Source of the DNA: Mytilus galloprovincialis
Taxonomy: Eukaryota > Mollusca > Bivalvia > Mytilida > Mytilidae
Reading direction: 5' to 3'
DNA: 64,000 nucleotides
Assembly: GCF_965363235.1 (NCBI RefSeq)
Contig: NC_134844.1
Location: forward strand, 19,822,646-19,886,645
How positions within the stretch are numbered: the stretch's first letter is position 1; every line of letters starts with the position of its first letter. The notes beneath the pieces were generated by a model. That model had not been told where the DNA came from. It was given only the letters and a program-made list of their open reading frames with translations, and did not search any database. Of this stretch, positions 37,901-47,274 are shown piece after piece. The position numbers were made by a program, and so were the translations under genes.

Positions 37901-40900
37901 TGTTGTATATGTTTTAATTTTGGTTCATCTTTATATTTAGCAGCATAAAATGGCGTCTATATTCTTGATTTATCTAATATTGTGTTTCGCGGCTCACGGC
38001 TCCCTCTAGGTGAGTGATTTTTCGCTGTGTTGTAGACCCAATGACCTTTGGTTGAATTGTATATTTTGATTTGGTTGCTGTCTCTTTGACTCATTCCCCG
38101 TTTTTATTCTTTATTTTATAAATGTAGCTGTCAAAGATACTATTGTAAAAACTACATTTGCGCCATTTTACAGGTAAGATTTAATTGGAAAGTATAAAAT
38201 GATTATTGCTACATCGTGATTTCATAAGTATTTTTTTTTTTAAAGTATTGGGTAACTTATTAAACTGAGTCACTTAGGTTTAAACTTGAGTTATATAGTG
38301 TTCACATGTTTGATATTGTCAATTATAAGTTATTTTTAACTTAATTAAAACCGGCAAAATAGCAAAACTCTATATATAAATCGCTATTCTGCTGGAGCTG
38401 GTAAAATAGCCCCGAAGGGAGCCGACAAAACAGCCACTGCCATATTTTATACGTTGAAACGAAATATTATTCTAAATAAGTCACATACATTTAATTCAAG
38501 ACAGGACCTGAACTATAAAATCATAACAAATATCATTGTTAAGTAACATATATTCATTTACATTTCGTTTAACATCTAGACTTGTAATAATATACAAATG
38601 TAGTTCCCTAAATATTTATGTACAGACACATTCTCAAATATACATAACAAATCAAATTTTTGTCTCATTTGAGAAATATGAAAAATTAGCAAAAATACTG
38701 AAAAATATCTCCTTGAAAAACATCTCCCTAAAGATCATCTTTGTACATGCTGGACAACTTGTAATGAAATGTTCATCTTCAACTACATTTCTTACAAATC
38801 CTTTAAAATGGTCTCTTGCTATATACACAGTTTTATATCTTGTCTCTTTCTATTTTGAGATCGTGGGCACTGATTCTGATTTTACATATGACGACACTTC
38901 ATCAAACAATTGTTTAAAGATTCATGTAGATATATTTCTTTAGAAAAACAAGTTTTTAATTTGAAATAAAAATCTAATTTACTACTCTTTGTATCTATTC
39001 TTTTTGTGTTCCAAAATTTTACCACACTATAACAAAGTTTTTGCTTAACTGACTTGATAACAAAGTCACGCTTTACTTCCAAATTATGAATATTTCAGCT
39101 TTTTGAAAAAAATAATGTATGTGTATGGATGAATTAAAGCATTCAATATTATCAGTGAACATGTTTTTGTTACACATAAAGGTATCATATAATAAACCAT
39201 CTTTCATATTGTTTTTTTTTTAAATTCTAAACCGATTTTTCATAATTGATAATACAACTGAAAAATATAAAGGGAATATATCAAGCTCTCCTAGCACAGC
39301 TATAAAGTTAGAAGACTATTTGTTTAACCTAAAATATATTTCATATATTTTAAATTGGATTCATCTAAAAAAAAATTGTTCATATGTAAAGGTGCTGTCA
39401 AAAATAGTCACTTTCTTTCTGGCATGCTGCAGAGATAGTTTTGAACATTCCTGTAATTTCACTGCCATTCATTAAAATAGGTTTTATTGTATGGTCATAT
39501 ATATATATATATATGTTATAGAGTAAAATTACTTGGATTGTACGATGATGAAGTTCGCAATTTGAATATTGCTTATAGTGATTTTTTGTATAACTCTCCC
39601 TTTCCATGCTTAAAAAGTCAATATACATTTTAAACCTAGATACTTGTAATTGTAAACACATTCTATTACATCTTTTTCGCAATACAAATATTCTTTTAAA
39701 AGTTTTCCAGGTTTGTTAAACATATTAACTTTGGTTTTAGATAGATTCACCTCTAAACACCATTTTAAAGTACAGGATAAACTATCAATTCGTTTTTTGA
39801 AAGACTTGCCTTGGAACTAGACAAAAAATAACAAGATCCTCTGCATACATGAGGCTGTCAATTCTGCGGTCATTTCTATCAACAGCATCTGGGGTTTCAT
39901 TAAATGCATCCGGTAAAATTCATTTATAAAAATCTTGAAACGGTTGGGATTCAAAATATCCCCTTAGTTTACACCAATTTGGGAATAAAAATTAGAAGTA
40001 AGCACATTGTCTATTTTAGCACATAATTCCCTTTTATTGTACATATCTCTCACGATTGCATGGAAATTACTACCTATGTTTGGCGGCAAAAACACACGTT
40101 TTTCAAAACGATGGATGGAATAATGAAAACGGAAAAGATCGATCTTCAATCGGTCTAAAAAAAGTCTACATCCAGATATCGATGTAGTTTTAAAAAGATC
40201 AATCTTATTTGAATCGATCTTTTTTCAAGTGTAAATGCTTAGATCGATCGTTTTTTTCAGGTGAATGTTATATATTCAGATATGAAAATAAATCTGCGCA
40301 TGTTCGGCGTGTTTAAAAATGATGGATGGAATACGAAAAGTGAACATAGATTCGGCTATTTTTTTATTATCTTCTAAATCAATAAGTTCTATTTGTTTGC
40401 TGCAAATCCTCATCTTCAAACGCATTGGCCGTTCGTTATTTAGCGATGGTCTACACACATATTTTCTCAATGATTTTGCAATGTGTTATAGTTCGCGCGA
40501 GATGAAGAATTTCCTTTACTATTCTATTTTAAGAATTATTTGTTTACGAAAGGTAATTTATAAATTTAGGGTCAGATCGGTTCTTTTTATGTTCGGTAGT
40601 GTAAACGCATTGGATTAAATAAGGTCGATCTCGTCCATTAACAGAGGCGGATTTAGGGGGGGCAGGGGGCCCAGGCCCCCCTCTTTGGGGAAAAAATTGG
40701 TTGCTTATATAGGGAATCACTGAAGCGTGACTGGAGCGGGCCCCCTCTTAGGTCAGTCAGTGGGCCCCCACTTATGAAAATTTCTGGATCCGCCACTGAT
40801 TAAGGATACATTATTTTTTTTAAATGCTTCCAAAACTAAACTTATATTAGACTCTTATAAATAAGTATCACATATAACTGTTTCAAATCCCACAATCACG

Positions 40901-42743
40901 GGAATAACTAAGTTCGGGTACATGCATGTTTTGTTTATCAAATGTGAATCAAACCTGAAAATCCGGGGTAAACAATATTTTTGTAACTCGCAACTCGACT
41001 TTCTTAACTCGCAACTCTACTTTTGTAACTCGCAACTCGACTTTCCTAACTCGCAACTCGACTTTTGTAACTCGCAACTCGACTTTTGTAACTCGCAACT
41101 CGACTTTTATAACTCGCAACTCGACTTTTGTAACTCGCAACTCGACTTTCCTAACTCGCAACTCGACTTTCCTAACTCGCAACTCGGCTTTTGTAACTCG
41201 CAACTCGACTTTTGTAACTCGCAACTCGACTTTCGTAACTCGCAACTCGACTTTCCTAACTCGCAACTCGACTTTTGTAACTCGCAACTCGACTTTTTTA
41301 ACTCGCAACTCGACTTTCTTAACTCGCAACTCGACTTTCTTAACTCGCAACTCGACTTTTATACTCGCAACTCGACTTTCTTAACTCGCAACTTGCAACT
41401 CGACGATAAGAAACCCTCCACGAGCGGGGTTCGAACTCACAACCTCATTGTTAAATGGCTTGTGACTACAGTAGTAGAACTACTTAAATCGTTTGGCCAC
41501 CGATGCCCCCGAATCAAGTTATTATAATCATATTATAACTATGTTATAATGGAGCATTTTTTTCTTTAAGGATTTTCGATACTCACTGTACTCTGTTTTA
41601 ATATAACAAGTGTTTGAAAAGACTGTTATAAAATAATAGTATATAAATAAAGAAACTAAAAAATCCGAACAAAAATTAAGGGTCCGTGTGCTTGTTTTCG
41701 AGATAGTTAGAAATAATTCTCTCTAGAATTATCAAACATTTAACATTGGCATCCTTTTTCTTTAAACAATTATGAAAAAATCACAAGAATTTTATGATCT
41801 TTTATAGCATTTTCAAATGTGGCTTTTTAAACTATATGTAATAAAATTATGAGGAGAAAAATAAGTGTTAGCGTGGATTTCATTTTCATTGCACTACACG
41901 GATAAAACCAGAGGATCCCTAATGTCTGGGAAAAATTCAAAACGAAAGAGCTAACATCCTTAAAATATCAGGTTGGCATGTGATTATGCAAATCACAACA
42001 CGATTGGCTATTTTTCTTTATTTTCTTTATTCATTTAAGCATTTTTTTCATAAAAGATAACGATAGAAGATTCTACAAGTATAACTATATATTTTTTTGT
42101 ATATGAAATACTCATTGTAACCGAAAGTCGGAATGTTCTATCAAGAAAAAACTACAAAAATAGTACATATTTTTGTAGCTGACTATATATGAGACGGGTT
42201 TTGTTCATTGTTAAAGATAGTAAGGGTGACCTACCATTTTTGGACTCGGATGCAGAGTTGTCTCGATATTTATACCACAAATCTTCCTTTTATATTATAT
42301 AAAGTTATATATATTCACGTACATAACAAGAAATGTATCATATTAAAAGTTTTTGATTAAAAAAAAATTTTTTGAATAGAATCCAGGGTTGATATATTGA
42401 GTGAAAGATTTAAAAAAAAAAAAAAAAAGACAATGTCGATCCCTACCGGTTTAAATTAAACACTTCATGTACGTTTCGAATAATATTCTATAATACTTGA
42501 ATATAATAATAAATAGCTTTTACAAATACATATATTTTTTCCTAAGTTATCTAGAATTGTGGACTAATGAAATAATTTGTACGGACAATACATATGATAA
42601 AACCAATCAAGACGTAAGAATAACCACTTACGTGCTGACGAAATCATAAAGTGTATATAAAATTGAAAATTTTAAATACGTAAAAACTTACTTTTTACAT
42701 CTGCAATCAAAACGAACAATACAGCATATAGAACTCCAATCAT
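33602..42743 (-). CDS. Secreted Arg/Gln-rich protein with Cys-rich tail (2 coding exons)
   Basis: Exon 1 (42743 down to 42692) encodes a start and signal peptide, MIGVLYAVLFVLIADVK, with donor A|GTAAGT. Exon 2 (34968 down to 33602) starts after TTTGATTTTCAG; the split codon A|CA gives Thr. The total is 1,419 nt, 472 residues. The mature part has a Ser/Pro/Thr-rich N-terminal third, a tandem duplication of GFQGERNDKTIPVTN, four degenerate copies of SREPALTASR, then a long Arg/Gln/Thr-rich stretch, and a Cys-rich end (CPSQDDC, ATC, LCRGC, DSC). It should enter the secretory pathway. I do not recognise the family; a shell-matrix, byssal or other extracellular matrix protein is a guess from composition only. 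The 7.7-kb intron hosts several transposons. Confidence 0.72.
35060..35290. repeat. Mussel repeats: 'TTGTTCATTGTTAAAGGCCG' type and GGCAGTGGCTATTTTG type
   Basis: 35060-35180 carries the 'gcgagttatctcattggtaa' block. 35185-35290 begins GGCAGTGGCTATTTTGCCGG and includes 'ccagcaaaatatcc' and 'tttgccagcacc'. Its reverse complement occurs at about 38345-38450 and a shorter relative at 36740-36810. Confidence 0.55.
35470..36345 (+). mobile_element. 3' end of a second non-LTR retrotransposon
   Basis: A 5'-truncated fragment, ending in the short tandem repeat TTGAATTGAATTGAATTA at 36324-36341, a typical CR1/Jockey tail. It belongs to a different family from the LINE at 30745 and 44863. Confidence 0.75.
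35481..36159 (+). pseudogene. C-terminal fragment of non-LTR polyprotein
   Basis: Open from 35481 to 36062, with homologous sequence continuing in another frame to about 36159 (CAKACNLILNRRRNVLY). It contains FRCGVAPLRIETGRF and a zinc-knuckle-like CDNC...H...C (RVCDNCMNILEDETHVILSC), the C-terminal region typical of mussel Jockey-type elements. The reverse transcriptase itself is absent. Confidence 0.75.
36820..36961 (-). mobile_element. tRNA-type SINE, tail portion
   Basis: The conserved blocks 'gtggcggccagtttttattg', 'gccggagaaaaccaccg'-like text and 'gtgcatccgcacgagcgg' form the body of a SINE read on the - strand. Its head lies at 41419-41515. The two parts are separated by the 4.46-kb element, with CACGAGCGG on both sides. 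Confidence 0.75.
36979..37406 (+). repeat. Left 21-bp tandem array (about 20 units)
   Basis: Unit GAGTTGCGAGTTACRAAAGTC. Because 21 is a multiple of 3 and no frame has a stop, three reading frames stay open and give artificial heptads such as VELRVTK. It forms the left inverted end of the element. Confidence 0.92.
37835..38110. repeat. Dispersed mussel repeat inside the foldback element
   Basis: 'aacccgccgcatttttgtg', 'gtgtttcgcggctcacggct' and 'ctctttgactcattccccg' follow the order of a repeat with parts at 22890-23045 and 47440-47510. Confidence 0.55.
38480..40150 (-). pseudogene. Degenerate non-LTR reverse transcriptase (third family)
   Basis: On the - strand, scattered frames keep the order of a reverse transcriptase: GSNFHAIVRDMYNKRELCAK, then GVN and GDILNPNRFKIFINEF, YAEDLVIF (39836-39847 for YAED, in place of YADD), TLKWCLEVNLSKTKV, FNKPGK, YKYLG, then a C-terminal part with SVKQKLCYSVVKFWNTKR. 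Many frameshifts and stops make it long dead. Confidence 0.75.
40135..40260. repeat. Cluster of GATCGATC palindromes
   Basis: GATCGATC or GATCGAT-type motifs occur at about 40137, 40233 and 40253, with ATCGAT near 40180, separated by A/T runs. It follows the dead LINE and is next to a duplicated block 'gatggatggaata' (40110 and 40321). Confidence 0.5.
40642..40798. mobile_element. MITE with CAGTGGCGGATCCAG-type ends
   Basis: Left end CAGAGGCGGATTTAG, right end CTGGATCCGCCACTG, with a 5-bp flanking repeat ATTAA (40637-40641 and 40799-40803). GC-rich, 157 bp, non-coding. A relative lies at 56433-56556. Confidence 0.75.
40981..41405 (-). repeat. Right 21-bp tandem array (about 20 units), inverted
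   Basis: The unit is GACTTTYGTAACTCGCAACTC, the reverse complement of the left array. The last two units are irregular. Together with 36979-37406 it could fold into a stem of more than 400 bp. Confidence 0.92.
41419..41515 (-). mobile_element. tRNA-type SINE, head portion
   Basis: On the - strand it starts GGGGGCATCGGTGGCCAAAC, with an A-box-like TGGCCAAACG, then a B-box-like GAGTTCGAACCCC close to the insertion site. The length and internal arrangement suggest a tRNA with a long variable arm (Ser/Leu type). The A box is degraded relative to the consensus. Confidence 0.7.
41520..42690. other. Remainder of the 7.7-kb intron
   Basis: No gene is seen; 42195-42290 carries a diverged 'gcagagttgtctcgatattt' repeat. 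An A-run occurs at about 42412-42429. Confidence 0.4.
42692..42743 (-). CDS. Signal-peptide exon of the secreted protein
   Basis: A 52-nt coding part encodes a short hydrophobic leader (GVLYAVLFVLIA) with an Ala-rich end. The donor AAAAA|GTAAGT is strong, and its phase matches the large exon at 34968. Confidence 0.7.
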
Positions 42744-43294
42744 CTTTTACTTAAATTATGTAACTTTTAAAATAAATTCCCATAAATTAATTATTATTTT
42801 CATCATATAATAGAAAAACAAAACACAACATTACAATGTGACGATCATTCTGGCAAGACAATCTAAAATATTATATTTGGGTAAGATACAAGAAATGGTC
42901 ACTGATGACGTTTTGTGAAGTATTTACGAGCAATTATTTTGTAATAAATATACAGTATGAAATGGTTATTAGAATGTTTCATGTCTGAAACAAGCATGTC
43001 AATATTGCATTTTATGATACTTGTTACATATTGGTATGCACAATTACCTGTAAAAGGTGAGAAGTACATAATTATGGATGCAGGTTATGCAATTCTACCA
43101 TGATCATATGCCAATAAAGTTTCTGTCATCCTTTTATTGTTCATGAAGTCGATATCGATTATCTAAGGTAGTTGTAGATTTTGATTTATTAAAGTGATAA
43201 CATTAAACTTGCAAGTTTAGTCCCATTATTTGCAACACTACTAGCTGTACGATTTTTTACATTTGTTTTGTGTTTTTCCCCCATCATTTTCTTC

Positions 43295-43330
<36 letters not shown>

Positions 43331-43527
43331 TATTAGGATAATGATTATGATAATATTAATGATGGTAATCATAACAATAATAAAACTAATAATAATAATT
43401 TAAAAAAATATAATAATAATAATAATAATTTAAAAAAATATAATAATAATAATAATAATTTAAAAAAATATAATAATAATAATAATAATTTAAAAAAATA
43501 TAATAATAATAATAATAATTTAAAAAA

Positions 43528-43595
<68 letters not shown>

Positions 43596-44750
43596 TATAG
43601 TCATAATTATTATAATAATATCTTCGACAAAACTGGTCATGAAAAAAACTAAAAGTACAAGAATTAATCACCAGCTTTTTTTGTAAAATCTCATATCGAA
43701 TATAATTAACGCTTTGACAAAAAATACTTTCCGACCTCCTCGTGGTTCTCTATACAGTATCTAAAAATTGATTAACAAACAAAAAACAGAAACTCCGGGA
43801 AAATTCTAAACGGCTAAGCAAATGTCAAAATCAAAAACAGTAGTAGTAGCTATATATATAGAGTTTGAGATTTGATTACTATTAAAACATTAAAAATAGT
43901 AAGTCTTCTCGTATCACGGTATCATTGACAGTATTATCTTTGACAGTCATGATCAGTTTTATTTTTGATTTTTTAAACCATGAATATAATCATCACTTAA
44001 ATGACATTCCATTTATAAGTATCTGCTGAAAACATAAACAAACATTGTTCTGTTAAATCCTCGTATTGGAGTGCGCCAATGAAATCCGATTACACAGTGC
44101 TTTTTTGAAGAAAAAAATGAATTGTGATGATAAAAAAAAATTTGCAATATAAATCATGTACTGATATGCTGACATAACAGAAGTTGCTTCTGTTGTTTTA
44201 TCTGGTTTAAAAAAATGTTACTTCTTTATGTAAAAAGTCTAACGCATATATATAAAATTGAGAATGGAAATGGAGAATGTGCCAAAGAGACAACAACCCG
44301 ACCATAGAAAAAAAACAACAGCAGAAGGTCACCAACAGGTCTTCAATGTAGCGAGAAATATTACTACTTTGACACAGCCTAATTCAAGTACGTGTGATAT
44401 GCACAATATAATAATGAATTATGCAAATGTGAACCTTTATTTCTTACAAAAGCAATAGAAGAAATAATAGTGTGATGAATGAATCAAACACCTTTCCGGA
44501 CGATATGTTTCTGTTTTTCTAACCAACACAAGAATCCGGAGGTTGTTGATGCTTTATCCTCTTTGCATGACAATTTAGTGAGTGTCATTTTTAATATTTC
44601 CTCCTAGTATCTCTGGTGGAACAGTTTCTGTGTAAATAGCACACTCCTATATATGAAGTCAGTATATTGATGTTAAAGTGTTCTTTTGTGTATTTGTGCT
44701 GTATTCTGTCATGCAGAGTTGTCATTTTAGCGATATAATTCAACATTGTC
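42744..44750. other. Upstream flank of the secreted-protein gene
   Basis: This should contain the promoter of the minus-strand gene starting at 42743, but I cannot point to a TATA box with confidence. Otherwise there is an AAT-rich satellite (43298-43605) and a repeat at 44255-44350 ('gaatggaaatggagaatgtg', then 'aagagacaacaacccgacc'). Confidence 0.4.
43298..43605. repeat. AAT microsatellite with 30-bp higher-order repeat
   Basis: (AAT)n at 43298-43330 and 43530-43598 flanks five units of 30 bp, AATAATAATTTAAAAAAATA plus AAT triplets, at about 43390-43530. Long open frames on the - strand (poly-Leu, poly-Tyr) are by-products. Confidence 0.92.
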
Positions 44751-44754
44751 ATAT

Positions 44755-44862
44755 GAGCGGGAGGTTAGTTTAGCCAGAAAACCAGGTTTAACCCACCACC
44801 TATTCATAAAATGTCCTGTACCAAGTCATAAATATGGCAGTTGTTATCAAAATAATTCGTTA
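44755..44862. repeat. Dispersed mussel repeat interrupted by LINE copy 2, left part
   Basis: 'gagcgggaggttagtttagc', 'aaccaggtttaacccacca' and 'atgtcctgtaccaagtcat' form one side of a repeat whose other side ('tgtttccctcggttttaat', 'tttgaacacaggtatactgc') resumes at about 47275. Confidence 0.6.
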
Positions 44863-47270
44863 GTTTAAACATATTTTATTTGCTGAATTAAAGCAAAATG
44901 GATTAGACACAAGTAAATCATACTTATGAAGTCTTCTCCATAATACAATATAAAGTTACAATAATAGTATAATATAATGGACATGCATATAAAACAAACA
45001 GTTTATACAATATAATACTAGCTTTCATAGGTGAACAAAGAGGAGACAAAGTAAAAAAGGAAAAAGAAAGTTTGAAAAATCGTATACTTCTGTGACGATG
45101 ACTTGTGGATCGATGGCAACGATGACGTCCTGTGTCAGCAATAATAACGCTCTATCAAGGCATAAGAAATCTGTTTGACCTTTTTATGTAATTCTGAACA
45201 TGTTTGAAAATTTGAATATTTTGTTCGTTCGAAAGTTCCAAGTGTCCGCAAATTAATAGTTTTGTATCTAAAACAAAGTTTTCAGATAGCCAGTTAAGGT
45301 TATCGAATAAGTTTTTCCTACATAATGTGTATTTTGGGCAAACGAAAAAGTAATGGTAGACATCCTCAATATCGGACCCACAATGACAAGAGGGATCATT
45401 TATAATGTTAGCTCTAAATAGGTCATTGTTTAAGGATGAAGCGGAACATCGCAATTGCGTTAAGATAATATTTAATTTCCTTGGGCCGTACAAATAAAAC
45501 GTTTCAATTTTACATACTAGACTATCGTTTTTTAATTCTTTCTTAAATTTAGAAATAGAGTCGACACTGCGAATTTTTGGATCAAGTTTATTCCATTCAC
45601 GTATAGTAGAGGGAATAAACGATTCAGTAGTAAGGGAAAGTCTACAAAATGGAACAATAATATCTTGACCATTTCGCAACGGGTAGTTGGTTGTACTTTG
45701 TACACAAGGAGGTACAAGATTACATAGATATTCTGGTGCATGCTTTTGGTTCATGTTATAAAACATCTGTAATTTTCTTCTTCTTCTTCTTTCAAAAAGA
45801 GATTCCCAGCCAACCTCAGAATATAAAGTTTCAGTTTTTGTAAATATTGGTAGACCTGTTACTATTCTTGCGGCCTCCAATTGTAAATTTTCTAATTTAT
45901 TTGAGTAGCTTATTCCACAATTATCCCACACTTCCGTGGCATATTCGAAAATGGGTCTAATAAAAACTAAGTATAGTTTTTCTAAATTATTTCGAGATAA
46001 TCGATATTTAAGTTTACGTAAAACATTTAAGTGTTTCTTTACACTTGTAATTATACTTTCAATATGATTGTTCCATTTTGCGTCACTACTGAAATTAACT
46101 CCCAGGTGCTTATGAGATGTACTTAAAGGTATATTTTTACCATTTAAGGAAAAGCTGAGGTCTGGAGTCTCAATATTTGAAAAAATCATAATTTCGGTTT
46201 TATCTGGGTTGAATGACATAAGCCATTTAGAAGACCAAACATCCAGCTCTTTCAAGTCGCGATCAATAACAGATCTAATCTGTTCTCCATCGTTACCAGA
46301 ATAGTTGAATGATGTGTCGTCAGCAAATAGCCGACACAGTGAAGTAAGCTTATCAGCAATATCATTAATATATAAGACAAAGAGAAGAGGGCCCAGAACT
46401 GATCCCTGGGGGACACCAGCTGAGACATTACAGAAGGAAGAAGACGAGTTATTTAATACTACTCTCTGTTTTCTGTCGTGTAGATAATCCTGAAACCAAT
46501 TCAATACGTTTCCGTCAACACCATAAGCTTTCATTTTATATATAAGACCCCTATGCCAAACTTTGTCAAAAGCTTTAGAGAAGTCACAGAATACAAAACA
46601 ATTTATATCTTTTTTTTTCCAAAGAGTTTAATATGCAATTATATATTTCTAAGAGTTGATGAACAGTTGAATTTTTAGGGAGGAATCCTGATTGATACTC
46701 ATAAATTAATTTATTAGCTTTTAAATGATTGTATAAGTGCTTAAACACTACTCTTTCCATAACTTTTCCTACACAACTAATTAAGGATATCGGTCTATAA
46801 TTTGATGGCAAGGATGAATCTCCCTTTTTGAAAATGGGTATCAGATTTGCTATCTTCCAGCTAGTTGGGTAAATTCCCTCTCTTAAGGATTTATTAAATA
46901 TAATATGGAGTGGAACTGCTACCTTTTCTGGACACAGCTTTAGCATCTTATGACTGATCACATCAGGACCAGATGCTTTGTTTGGATCTAATATCTGAAT
47001 AATATCTATTATTTCTTTTATATTTACTTGAATATCTGAAAACTTACTATTAGTTTTTGTATCAAATTCGGGCAAATCAACATGATCCTCATCTAATTTT
47101 GAAATCATACTAAAATATTCGTTCAACAAATTACATTTCTCCTCATCTTCATATACAGTATCATTCAGTTCATTATCATTTATAATATTTTGGAGAGGGG
47201 TATAATTCGTTTCTATGTATGTTGGCGTTTGTTTTTGTTGCTCTTCGGTATTCCTTTGTTTTTCTTTTAA
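44863..47270 (-). mobile_element. 5'-truncated non-LTR retrotransposon, copy 2 (- strand)
   Basis: Same family as 30745-32472 but longer, including the N-terminal part of the reverse transcriptase. The 3' end, read on the - strand, is 'aaaatatgtttaaactaa', shared with copy 1. It is inserted in a dispersed repeat (44755-44862 and 47275-47372). The endonuclease region is missing. Confidence 0.85.
45155..47270 (-). pseudogene. Reverse transcriptase of LINE copy 2, one frameshift
   Basis: The upstream frame (from about 47270 down to 46584) has PNKASGPDVISHKMLK, WKIANLIPIFKKGD and NYRPISLISCVGKVMERVV. The downstream frame (to the stop at 45155) has DFSKAFDKVWH, VPQGSVLGPLLF and the catalytic FADD (46316-46327), then a thumb and C-terminal CHCGSD. 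One extra A in a nine-A run at about 46610 separates them. The first ~25 codons of the upstream open frame (47345-47275) belong to the flanking repeat, not the LINE. Confidence 0.88.
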
Positions 47271-47274
47271 AGTT

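Larger units (their letters stand above)
36962..41418. mobile_element. Foldback/Mutator-like element with inverted 21-bp arrays
   Basis: 4,457 bp flanked by a perfect 9-bp duplication CACGAGCGG (36953-36961 and 41419-41427) lying within a SINE. The ends start GAG and finish CTC; the outer 20 nt of the two ends match at about 14 positions, then both enter arrays of a 21-bp unit in opposite orientation. The 9-bp duplication and long inverted ends point to the Mutator (MULE) superfamily or Foldback-type elements. No transposase is seen; the interior holds repeats and a dead LINE. It lies in the intron of the secreted-protein gene. Confidence 0.75.

Noticed and set aside
40922..41527. 201-residue open frame with FCNSQLD repeats
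   Set aside because: It is the inverted copy of the same 21-bp array plus the SINE head, not a protein gene.
43369..43671. Poly-Leu and poly-Tyr open frames on the - strand
   Set aside because: They are translations of AAT/ATT microsatellite DNA.
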